NCBI GenBank assembly: GCA_903772945.1
Contig: CAICTM010000316.1
Coordinates: 1-64,000, forward strand
DNA: 64,000 nt
Direction: 5' to 3'
Origin: Seminavis robusta
Taxonomy: Eukaryota > Bacillariophyta > Bacillariophyceae > Naviculales > Naviculaceae
Positions 9,710 through 18,450 of the stretch are shown piece by piece (within the stretch, counting starts at the first letter, position 1; each line of letters starts with the position of its first letter). The notes beneath the pieces were generated by a model, which saw only the letters and a list, made by a program, of their open reading frames with translations, did no database searches and was not told the DNA's origin. Made by a program: the position numbers and the translations under genes.

Positions 9710-11416
9710 ATGTTCCTCTCTTCGACATCTCGAGCTGCCAACAAGCAGATCTCATCATTGTCGTCAACACGGAGAAACAACAACAACGTGGAGGACAAGA
9801 TGAGACAGCCAGTGTCTCCTTCGGAAGGAGGGCCAGTGATCAAGTTTATGGACGATCATCACCACGATGAAGAAAAGAAGGAAGATGAAACGGACGCCTT
9901 TCTACCCAAAAAGAAGCAGAGCTCAGCATTGACGGATAAGACCAATGATATTAATAATGACCAATCCTACAGCAGCAAGGACAAACAGCCCAAACCAACC
10001 ACCAACTTTTTAACGTTTTGTCAAAACAAAATAGTCAAGCAAACTCTGACAATCATGGCCTCTCTCATGGCTGTTCTCTTTCTGTTAAAGACCATATCTC
10101 CATCCACATCAACCTTCCAAAACAGTAATGATACAACAAAATCCTACGCTTACTACACACATCCCAATTCTCGCATCAACAACCGCCACAAAAGCAGCAA
10201 CAAGCAGCCATTTATTTCCTGGGAAATGCAAGCACACATTCCGTACAAACCCACCTACCAGGAAACCTTTAATCAAGCCTACCGATGCAATCCCGGTGGC
10301 TACATGGACCGGGTTCCACTGCGACCCGAACTGGAACCCAAACTCTGGTTTCAGACAAAACTCCAAACATCCCTCCATATACTCGTCATGGGAGACTCGG
10401 TCGCCATGCAATTGGGAGAATTGTTGCAAGAAGCCATGGGCGTTCAAGTCGAAAATAGAGTCCTCTTGCGACAATTGGATGGAGAAGACGAGACACACGA
10501 ATCTCTCTTTTGGGGGACCACCAATCAAGGTGGTGGTGGGAGTGGTGGATTCCGGATTCTCCATTGGTGGTTGCGACGCAATCAGGGCAAACCACTCCCG
10601 GAAACATCGGGCGGTGGATGGCGCATGGCCGATGTCGACAAGCTACTCCAGAATATGAAAACCATGAAACAACACCAAGTGGCCATGACGTCCGGCAAGG
10701 GGATTGACGTTCCCGATCAGGCCATGGATGTCTTGGTGTTTCGAGTGTCCCAACCCTGGATGGGATGGGAAACCATTGACGCCGGTGGGATGCAGAAAAC
10801 CATTGAAGTGGCACACGAACAACTCAAGGTCAAAGTGGTCGTCTTTTTGACCATTCCCTTTTCCAACAATATCGTCGACAAGACGGATATACTCACCATG
10901 CAAAAGAAGAATGCCATGATGAAACAATTTGCTGCCGACTATGCCAAGAACCCATTCAAGGGGGTGACTGTCATGGTATTGGATCTGGGACAGCTCCATG
11001 ATAGCGTCATGAAAGTGCATGCCAAGGGATTGGGATACAAATTCAAGAGCTCCAACGATTACGACTTTGGATTGGATATTCTCAAGCCACGAGCCGATTA
11101 CTATTCGCACAGTATTGGGCACGTCTGTGGAGAACGGGCGCCAACCAAAGCCCAAGGATGCAAGCACTACAATATGATCACATTTGATGGACAACACTTG
11201 TGTATGAAGACCTTTGGAGGACGCTTGTTTGCGGGTCTCGCATGTGTCACTCGATGTGCGTATGCCTACGGTGACGACGAGAGTGCTACGGACGATCTGC
11301 GAGAGTGTGAGCACGCGTGTAATGATCAGTACATGAGCTTGGAAGAGATTGACGAGTCCATGTTTGTGGCGCCGCCGCCAGAAGACAAGGACGAACGACA
11401 AAGAAGACACGAATGA
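9710..11416 (+). CDS. Type II membrane SGNH / PC-esterase-like protein
   Basis: 568 residues, intronless. A polar, His/Asp/Lys-rich cytosolic head is followed by one transmembrane segment at about 112-131 and an Asn/Ser-rich stalk, the layout of a Golgi type II enzyme. The luminal part starts a Rossmann-like block with L-H-I-L-V-M-G-D-S-V-A-M-Q-L-G, the GDS nucleophile motif of SGNH hydrolases and PC-esterase/TBL acyltransferases. Near the end, I-T-F-D-G-Q-H-L-C is placed like the Asp-x-x-His pair that completes the triad in TBL-type proteins. Together these suggest O-acylation or deacylation of a glycan or glycoprotein in the secretory pathway. Two late Cys clusters (G-L-A-C-V-T-R-C and the E-C-E-H-A-C region) may form disulphides. 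The substrate is not predictable. Confidence 0.68.
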   Translation: MFLSSTSRAANKQISSLSSTRRNNNNVEDKMRQPVSPSEGGPVIKFMDDHHHDEEKKEDETDAFLPKKKQSSALTDKTNDINNDQSYSSKDKQPKPTTNFLTFCQNKIVKQTLTIMASLMAVLFLLKTISPSTSTFQNSNDTTKSYAYYTHPNSRINNRHKSSNKQPFISWEMQAHIPYKPTYQETFNQAYRCNPGGYMDRVPLRPELEPKLWFQTKLQTSLHILVMGDSVAMQLGELLQEAMGVQVENRVLLRQLDGEDETHESLFWGTTNQGGGGSGGFRILHWWLRRNQGKPLPETSGGGWRMADVDKLLQNMKTMKQHQVAMTSGKGIDVPDQAMDVLVFRVSQPWMGWETIDAGGMQKTIEVAHEQLKVKVVVFLTIPFSNNIVDKTDILTMQKKNAMMKQFAADYAKNPFKGVTVMVLDLGQLHDSVMKVHAKGLGYKFKSSNDYDFGLDILKPRADYYSHSIGHVCGERAPTKAQGCKHYNMITFDGQHLCMKTFGGRLFAGLACVTRCAYAYGDDESATDDLRECEHACNDQYMSLEEIDESMFVAPPPEDKDERQRRHE

Positions 11417-11899
11417 TCCAAAGGGACCATCCGGCTAGGCGGCAAGACCTAGCACCCGTAGATTAGCGCGTCATCCTTGTCCGTATATAACATGTAGTTT
11501 ATGTTAACGTTTGATGTAGCCTGCAGTTGAAAACTCGTGTGTTGTGGGATGGGGCAAGTAGGATACGACTTCCGTGCGGCATGAATCACTTGACAGCATC
11601 TGTCTGCAGGCAGCTCACACAGGACCCAAGAGGAACACAGAACGAACACGGTAAAGCCCCTTGGGTGGTCATAGCACATGCCCACTCCCTCATTTCTCTT
11701 CATCCCACGGCCAGCCATTCTCATCGGCATACCTGAGAACATCCAATTGGCCAAATAAAAATAGCAGCCTCTTGGCACCATGTATCCTCGTCCCGTGAAC
11801 AGATATTTTCACAAGCATGCTTACTTTAGGACATCTATAGATGACCTTCAGCAGCAGCAGCAGCAGACGCAGACGCAAAAGCCTTTTTCATCTGGCCAA
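11417..11899. other. Convergent spacer
   Basis: About 480 bases between two convergent genes; both 3' ends should lie here. A short (CAG)n run at about 11849-11866 is next to the stop of the minus-strand gene. Nothing else recognised. Confidence 0.45.
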
Positions 11900-12887
11900 T
11901 CACTCCCCACACGTGTGGTCCAAGGAAAACCGTTTCTCACTTTCCATTCGGACTTTGAGGCCCTTGCGAAAATTCTCGAGCACTCGTTGGGTAGCAGCCT
12001 CGGGAGAAGGTAGCATGTACAACTGGTCCAATCTGCCTCCTGCAAATCGGCATCCCAGCTCAAATTTGGAAGCAACGTCCTTGGGTATCATCTTTTTCCA
12101 CATGGATATAAAGACATTGGCTGATGAAAACAAACAAACAAACAAACAAACAAAATAAAGTTGATGAAAAGGATTGAGGAAAAGCAAAGTATTATTCCAT
12201 GACCCAAAACCAATGCAGACCCAAATAACAATATGTTTGCGGAAACTTACCCATGACTGGTGTATGATAGAATTTGCTGGTGACATTGGAGGGAAAGGCA
12301 CCGACGGACAAGGAGGTGAAATGTGCAGACTGTGCCAAATCTGCCATGCCCGATCCATACTGAAACCCTTGACACTCAAAGATATCCACCTTTCCCTTGC
12401 GAATGACCTCAAAGCACGGATGGGTAGCATACATGGCATAGAATGCTCCCTTGACAATAATTTCTACATTTTTGGGATCTCTCCACACGGATGCTCGATA
12501 CTTGGGAGAATCCATGACCATGACGGACAAGCCTGTTTCTAGATTGAACATGTAGGACATCCATACGCCGGGTAGCAGTTCCACCATGTCTTGGATGCTT
12601 CGGACACCGTCTTCGTATGTCAAGAGAATGTTATACTCTTGCCGGACTTCTTGCATCTTGTACACCCTCGACACAGCCCAATCCACGTCTCCCATCATGG
12701 ATAAGTTGACGTACATGAAATCGGACAGATTATCCACATCGGGAAGACATTCAATGGCTTCCTTTACATTTACGGCAAACTCTCTCTCCTCCGACGAAAG
12801 CTTGAACAAGGCTGGGTCTAGCTGCAGGTGGCACTCCTCTTTGGCTTTTAGTTTGATATCCTTTTCTTCGCTGTTGTCCGTCTTCAT
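11900..12887 (-). CDS. CRAL-TRIO (Sec14-like) paralogue, two exons
   Basis: Exon 1 is 12887-12251 and exon 2 is 12120-11900. The 130-base intron starts GTAAGT and ends CAG, with phase preserved, giving 285 residues. The split codon joins T-P-V-M to A-N-V-F-I-S-M, matching S-V-A-N-M-F-F-T-M in the paralogue at 3993-5189, which supports the junction. The two share the whole CRAL-TRIO-like region including D-N-L-S-D-F-M-Y, Y-E-D-G-V, W-R-D-P-K-N-V, G-x-R-F/L-x-G-G-R-L and R-M-E-S-E-K. This copy lacks the long Ser/Ala head and ends soon after the domain, so it is close to a bare lipid-binding module. The intron carries a (CAAA)n run. A soluble lipid-transfer or lipid-sensing role is inferred from the fold only. 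Confidence 0.65.
12127..12154. repeat. (CAAA)n microsatellite in intron
   Basis: Seven consecutive AAAC/CAAA units just inside the acceptor end of the CRAL-TRIO paralogue's intron. Read on the gene strand it is (TTTG)n and may serve as the pyrimidine-rich stretch before the acceptor. Confidence 0.85.
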
Positions 12888-13078
12888 CTTGCGTCTTTAT
12901 CATCTGCTATTCCTGTTATGTTGGGGTTCGCTGGCAGTTTTTTGTGTGTGTGTATGCGTATATTTTTAAAAGTGGCATGCCCTTTCCCTGGGTGTAGTCC
13001 TAAGTTGGTGTGTATACAGTATTTAAGAGCTATTTAAGTGGCAGTGCCGTTGCAATGGCAATTTTGTGTGCTGATTCA

Positions 13079-13688
13079 GGGCATTCTCTACTCATTCTCG
13101 TCCTATTTTCTCGTCCTAACTGCTCGTCCTATTTTCTTGTCCTATTCTTAGGACGAATTGGCAATCTCTAAAAAATTTGTTCAAAAACTGGACTTAGCTA
13201 AAACGAGTTTTACGACGAGTCGAGTTCATTCTCTATTGGTCCTAAAAGTTCGTCCTAAACTAGCTAGCTAGCTAGTGAGGTTTGCACCTCTCCTCTATCA
13301 GCCTATTAAAGGGGTCCTGATAGTGTGGCTAGAAGCTTCCCACAAAGCACCTCAGTGGTCCTGGTGTGGTGTTACTCTAGTACGGTAGTAGGTAGCTAGC
13401 GAAAGCTAGCTACCGTGGCTGTGCGAGTCTTGTTAACTCAATCTTGTTAACTTGATTGATGTCATCAAAGGAACTCAAGGATTTAAAGGATTTCTTAGGA
13501 CGATTCTTTAGAACGAGTTTCTTTTTTCGTCGTATTTTCGAAAAATAGAACGCAAATTTTCAGTTCGTCCTAAAAATCGTCCTAAAAATAGGACGATTTT
13601 GAGTTAAAGATTGCTTTTGTCCTAAAAATTCGTTCTAAAATAGACTTAGAACGAAACTTAGGACGAACGAATCTACTAGAGAATGCCC
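13079..13688. mobile_element. 610-base MITE (non-autonomous DNA transposon)
   Basis: The ends are perfect 12-base inverted repeats, GGGCATTCTCTA at 13079-13090 and TAGAGAATGCCC at 13677-13688. Both are flanked by TCA (13076-13078 and 13689-13691), consistent with a 3-base target duplication. Both inner flanks are packed with TCGTCCTA or its complement TAGGACGA, about ten copies in all, pointing inward from each side, so the whole element can fold back. It has no coding capacity. A 3-base duplication suggests PIF/Harbinger- or CACTA-type mobilisation, but TIR sequence alone does not settle the superfamily. The intact ends suggest a fairly recent insertion. It sits between the CRAL-TRIO paralogue and the GDPD gene, disrupting neither. 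Confidence 0.8.
13391..13414. repeat. Perfect 10-base hairpin with GAAA loop
   Basis: GGTAGCTAGC, then GAAA, then GCTAGCTACC: an exact stem with a GNRA-type tetraloop if transcribed. It lies in the central, non-TCGTCCTA part of the MITE, so it may be part of the element or of something nested inside it. Confidence 0.8.
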
Positions 13689-13803
13689 TCAGCTGTTTAT
13701 TCAATGTCGCACTTTACCTTGAAGCTTGAAGGTTACTCGAGTACTCAGTACAGTAAGCCATACTATTAATAGTGGAGGCTTACCGTCGTACTGTACACGG
13801 TGG

Positions 13804-13831
13804 TACATGTACTACATAGCTAGTACATGTA
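13804..13831. repeat. Perfect 11-base inverted repeat
   Basis: TACATGTACTA, a 6-base loop CATAGC, then TAGTACATGTA. This is one of several cruciform-capable sequences just outside the right end of the MITE. Confidence 0.8.
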
Positions 13832-14806
13832 GTAGTGTGTTCTTATTTTATTACACACTTTATCTTCATTTACCTTGCTGACGGCTACCGCTACGGTGGT
13901 ACTCAGTACTCAGTACTGTAGAGCTACTGTAGTGTGTTTTTATTTATAGTTTTGTTACACTTTACCTTGGAAGTCTGTGGTACAGTTTACAACCGGTACC
14001 GTACGGTTCACCGATACATGAAGACTGCTTGGAATCCAGGAGCGTGCCTCCAGGACTTACCGGTTTGGGAGAGTCGAGTCTACTTACTTTCAAACCTTAA
14101 ATCCTCGTGCATGGATTCATCTACCTCATGCATAGGATAACTCTATTCTGAGTCCTGTACCCGAAGTACGACTGTACCCAAAGTATCTGAAAACTTACTA
14201 CTGTAGCAGTACTAGTAGTTTCAGAAAGCTGCTGAATTCCCTTTTCTATTTATTTTTGGTCGTGGTTGGAATCAATTGTTGCCTTACCTCTAGCTAGAGA
14301 AATATGGTGTAAAAATCAATCCAATACCCCGACGTGCAGTATAAGATAAGCTATTTACAAGTACTTCGTGCCTCAATTTCTACGCTAATACTGCTTCTAT
14401 GTGGGGAATGAGGGAAGCTACTGTAGTACCCACTATCTTCCACATCACCATCTACATCCAAGTACAGTACTGCATATCCCCATGGTGGTGCACCTCCTCA
14501 ATCACAACATCTTTGGTTTCATCAATTTTGGCCTTGCACCTTTGCCTTCTTGGGCTTTGGTGCTGGTGGCTCTTCACTGTTTGAGGGCATGGTTAGTATT
14601 AGAGTACTGTAAGCCACACCAAAGATACTGAGGTTGGGGTGCTTGTACAGTGTACAGTATTGACACAGTGAGGCTGTTTAATGAGTGACCTTCTTTTAAT
14701 TAATAAGAGGCCTTCTTATGAAGAGACTAGCTAGCTTGCTAGAACTGCCGGTACCGGTACTGTACTCCTAGCTAGCCTCCAGTCACTGGGTGCTGGGCCT
14801 GTGATA

Positions 14807-14870
14807 ATCAAATCGAATTGAATTGAATCAAATCGAATCAAATCGAAATCGAATCGAATGATTCGATTCA
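14807..14870. repeat. Degenerate pentameric repeat (AATCG/AATTG/AATCA)
   Basis: A run of 5-base units AATCG, AATTG and AATCA, which inverts near 14862 into GATTCGATTCAATC. It looks like a simple repeat decaying by substitution. Confidence 0.75.
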
Positions 14871-15078
14871 ATCATCCGATTGCACATTCCAACAACATTG
14901 CGAAAGAAGTCACCCGGCCCGCACCAACAGCACCAGCCAAAGCTCCACACCAACCCGCCCTTATTCTTCCCAGACTATTATTTGTATCCTTGTGGGAAGC
15001 GCCCCCCATCTGTTTGCTTCTAGCTACTAGCTAGACTTTGATTGTTAGAATTTTTGATTGCAGAGAAGTGAAGAGAAG

Positions 15079-16707
15079 ATGTTCCTTTTTGCCAGGTGCT
15101 ACTGGCACATGCCCATTATTGTGTTATTACTGCTCCATGTGCTGTTATTATCATTGATGGCCACCACTTGCCAAGCAGGAGAAGACAATAATAACAACAA
15201 ATGCCCGCAATTGTATCCGTTAATGATTCCCGATGCAGCGGTCCCGAAACGGCGGAATCGCGACAAGCTGGTGATTGCGCATCGCGGTGCTTCGTATCAT
15301 TTGCCCGAGCACTCGTTGGAAGCGTACCAACTGGCATTGGAAATGGGCGCCGATTTTGTAGAACCCGATCTGGTGGCAACCTCCGACGGCCATTTGATTG
15401 CAATGCATACCGTCGATTTGAATGTCACCACCAATGTGGCGCAAATTTTTCCAAGTAGAGAATGGCAGAGTCCCTTTGTCAATCGCAGTGGCTATTGGTC
15501 CTTCAATTTTACATTGGCAGAAATCAAACAATTGAGACTTCGACAGCGATTGCCTCGTGCTAGAAGTACCACTTACGACGGCATGTTCCAAGTACCCACA
15601 TTGGTGGAAATTCAGCAATTGATCAACACGTGGAATCAAGAACGAATTCCACAATTGTTGTTGCATGTCGATGATCATCCTGATGATGCTGCTTCAGTAT
15701 CACCCAATAATACTGCAACAACAACAATAATACAACCACATGAACACTATCAACAATCTGCCGGTATCTATGCGGAACTCAAGGCATCACCGTGGCATGA
15801 ACAAGATGCCAATATCAGTTTGGTCGATTTGTTCTTGCAGACATTGACCGAGAAAAACCAAGATCACGTCTTTGATCCCATCCTCGAGTGTCCTCCACTC
15901 TTCAAATTCGACGAGTACAAAGTCCCTCCATTGGTCATTCAATCTTTTGAAGGATCCGTATTGCAGGAAATGTCGGAAAAATGGCAATCCACTCAATTTA
16001 GTACTACTACCGATACTCCTACTGCTGCAGAAAAGCTACAACCACCACTGCCACCCATGATATTACTACTCAATTTGGAGCACTGTTGGTCCGAACCGAC
16101 GTGGTTTGAGATTGGTGAAACCTGGAGAAAATACATTCAGGGTTTGGGCATTCACAAGGGGTGCTTTCCCAAAGTGGGGACCGATTACGAATTGGAACAG
16201 GGCAAGGGCGTTCAACGACGCGCGCAAGAATTCAATCTCGTCATTCATCCCTACACGGAACGACCCGAACACGAATTCTTGATGGAAGGATTCCAAGATG
16301 CCACCGACGAAATTCAATACCTCTTTTGCGAAATGGGAGCGCAGGGGACATTTACCGAATCCGTATCCACGGCCGTCATGGCGGCGCGAGTGGGGTGTCC
16401 TACTACAGACGTAGAAGGAGGAGGCGATGTCTCCACCGAAGAACCACAAGTGACGGCAGTTACGACGGCTCCCTCCAAGAACAACAGTAGCAACAACAAC
16501 AAACTATGTTGGGAAGACACGTCCGAAGCCAATATGTATGTGGGGGTGGCATCCTTTGTCATGGGAATCTTTTTGACAGCTCTCATTTCCACATGGGTCA
16601 ATCGAGGATTTACCTGTACCAAACGGCCACCGCGACAGCAACAGGTCCCGGTGGAGGACTCCAGTCATGGAGATTTAGAAGAAGTCCCAGATGATGAACT
16701 CTTATAG
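15079..16707 (+). CDS. Glycerophosphodiester phosphodiesterase (GDPD), membrane-anchored
   Basis: 542 residues from the ATG at 15079. An N-terminal signal sequence (hydrophobic residues about 8-30, ending T-C-Q-A-G) leads into a GDPD domain: V-I-A-H-R-G-A-S, then L-P-E-H-S-L-E-A-Y, then G-A-D-F-V-E-P-D-L-V-A-T-S-D-G-H-L-I-A-M-H. These give the catalytic His-Arg, the metal-binding Glu-x-Asp and the second His of the TIM-barrel family that cleaves glycerophosphodiesters to glycerol-3-phosphate and an alcohol. The long middle and late C-E-M-G-A-Q-G-T-F-T-E-S match the GlpQ-like extracellular branch. A second transmembrane segment near 490-510 is followed by a short tail with acidic residues and D-D-E-L-L, similar to an acidic dileucine sorting signal. 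Likely a surface or vacuolar enzyme for phosphorus salvage; regulation by phosphate is not visible here. Confidence 0.85.
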   Translation: MFLFARCYWHMPIIVLLLLHVLLLSLMATTCQAGEDNNNNKCPQLYPLMIPDAAVPKRRNRDKLVIAHRGASYHLPEHSLEAYQLALEMGADFVEPDLVATSDGHLIAMHTVDLNVTTNVAQIFPSREWQSPFVNRSGYWSFNFTLAEIKQLRLRQRLPRARSTTYDGMFQVPTLVEIQQLINTWNQERIPQLLLHVDDHPDDAASVSPNNTATTTIIQPHEHYQQSAGIYAELKASPWHEQDANISLVDLFLQTLTEKNQDHVFDPILECPPLFKFDEYKVPPLVIQSFEGSVLQEMSEKWQSTQFSTTTDTPTAAEKLQPPLPPMILLLNLEHCWSEPTWFEIGETWRKYIQGLGIHKGCFPKVGTDYELEQGKGVQRRAQEFNLVIHPYTERPEHEFLMEGFQDATDEIQYLFCEMGAQGTFTESVSTAVMAARVGCPTTDVEGGGDVSTEEPQVTAVTTAPSKNNSSNNNKLCWEDTSEANMYVGVASFVMGIFLTALISTWVNRGFTCTKRPPRQQQVPVEDSSHGDLEEVPDDELL

Positions 16708-18450
16708 CACCACAACTATCTACTAGAATTTTTTTTTAAAAGGGTGATTCGATACTAGATTGCTATAGCTAGACTCATACAGATTTCAGTTACTTGCCAA
16801 GCAAGGGGTATCAAGAAACAAGCAAGTTGTGATTGATGGTATTCCGTTGGCTACATATCACTGAGTACGGGCTGCAAAAATGGGCCTTTGGGTAGTATCC
16901 TGAGCCTACATGGGCTGACATGTGCAAGAACCAGTAGCTTGTATCTGCAATGGCAAACCGGGGATTTGGGCCCTTCATCTGGCCATTCTTTCATGCACGC
17001 CACAAGGAGAGGGGTATCTAAAGAGAGTCCAGGATAAAACGGCCACACCCGTGAGAGATTGAATTCCAGCTGGCTCGATGGGTTTGTGCAGTAAGTAGAG
17101 GAAATTGACTTTGGAATGATTTCTTCTTCTGATCCAATCCCAAAGATCAGGTACACTCCCACATTTTGCATATTTTCTTAACTGGAGCGAATTGAGGGTT
17201 GTACAAAAAGGATCTTCCATCCTTGGATCAGTGGGTTGCTCGGGCGCCACGAGAAAAAACCATTCATGGCATTGAAGAATACCCATTGATAGTGTGTTAT
17301 CGAGGGCAAAATTGTTTTCCATTTTTGGGTCAATGGGTTACTTCATCAGGGCTCGGGGAAAAAGAAAAATCATGCATGGAGAATTGTCTAGTAGTATGAT
17401 ATCCATCGGTCTGTGTGTGGGCGTGTTGAGTGAGTGGATGGGTGAATTGGATACCCAAAAGACGGAGGTAGAAGCTTGACAAAACGATGACGACTTCGGG
17501 CAATCATTAACTGGAATCGACGCTGGAACCCTGGAACAATGGATAAATCGATTGGTGGAAGGATGATTGAATCATTCGAGTCCAGGAGCAGACCATGGCA
17601 TGTTCGCCCCCTCATCACCAGAATGGAAAGGGAACCTTCCATCTTTCAGCACAGCCTCGAAAGCTCCCAACTCCCACCCACCAAACAGTACAGTACAGTA
17701 CCATACCGGTACGTGAGGTGTAATGCAGGCGGAAACCAACCCAAAGAACTTCTCAATCAAAAGCGGCGTTTTGCTTGAGGGCAGTCTCCACCTTCCTCAT
17801 GGTTAGGCTTTTCATGGACTTCATGCTTAGAGGCTTGACTCGTAGGTTCTCCAATCTGTCAAGCATGATGCAAGCATCAACCCAACTTCCAAATACGATA
17901 GGGAAACAGAAGACTTCTACAGCAGGGAATTGCCAAAAGACTGAGAGCTGGGCGGAAGTTAGTCGAAGAGAAGCCGTGGAAGCAAGTCTCTCTCCGTCTG
18001 TCTGTCTGACAATATTTCCTGTATTCAATACGTTTTGATTGATACCCCATTTGCCCGCATCTTTACAACAGAGCCACTCCAACGCTGAAGAAAAGGGTAT
18101 AAGGACAGACTTCAAGATCTCATTGTTTGCTTCGGATAAACACCTGGGAACGTGCAAAATTCCAATATTTTATCGGAAGAGTCTTGTGTTCCCATCATTG
18201 CGCACAAAGACACTTGACGCCACTCTTATGTTTCTATGCGAACGCAAAGATACCGTGTCACCCAGCATCACATAGGGCGCGTACAGTAAAATGCAGTTTC
18301 ACGTACTCCACAGTACTTGTCACAGTGCGAATGGTGGATTGGTGTCATCCCGTCCTCACAAAATAAGTTTGATCAAAACTTTTTGCTCACTCGAACGCTT
18401 TTACTAAGCAAAACCCACTTTGTCAAGTAAAAGAAAAGCAAACTACAACC
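16708..18450. other. Long spacer, no gene supported
   Basis: About 1.7 kb. Several frames of 100-135 codons lie on the minus strand (around 16851-17322 and 17753-18157), but they overlap one another, lack family features and are not joined by convincing splice sites, so I do not call them. A CAGTACAGTACAGTAC-type palindromic stretch lies near 17688. The last few hundred bases are the likely promoter of the nitrate transporter. Confidence 0.45.

Larger units (their letters stand above)
13689..15078. other. Palindrome-rich AT-leaning spacer
   Basis: About 1.4 kb with no convincing gene on either strand. It is dense in short palindromes built from GTAC, CTAG and ACTGTA, including a 12-base palindrome ACTATTAATAGT near 13760 flanked by GTAAGCC/GGCTTAC arms, and the hairpin at 13804-13831. 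A pentameric repeat lies at 14807-14870. The last 150 bases probably carry the GDPD promoter and leader. Confidence 0.5.

Noticed and set aside
10643-11410. 255-codon minus-strand frame opposite the SGNH-like gene
   Set aside because: It overlaps the GDS-type gene fully, shows no domain pattern and fits a codon-bias shadow.
17200-17390. Two similar blocks (TGGATCAGTGGGTTGCT and GGGTCAATGGGTTACTT) that might be a tandem duplication
   Set aside because: Similarity is only partial and fades quickly, too weak to call a repeat.
16851-18157. Minus-strand frames of 100-135 codons between the GDPD and nitrate transporter genes
   Set aside because: They overlap each other, begin at non-ATG or arbitrary ATG codons, and have no recognisable domain or convincing splice joints.
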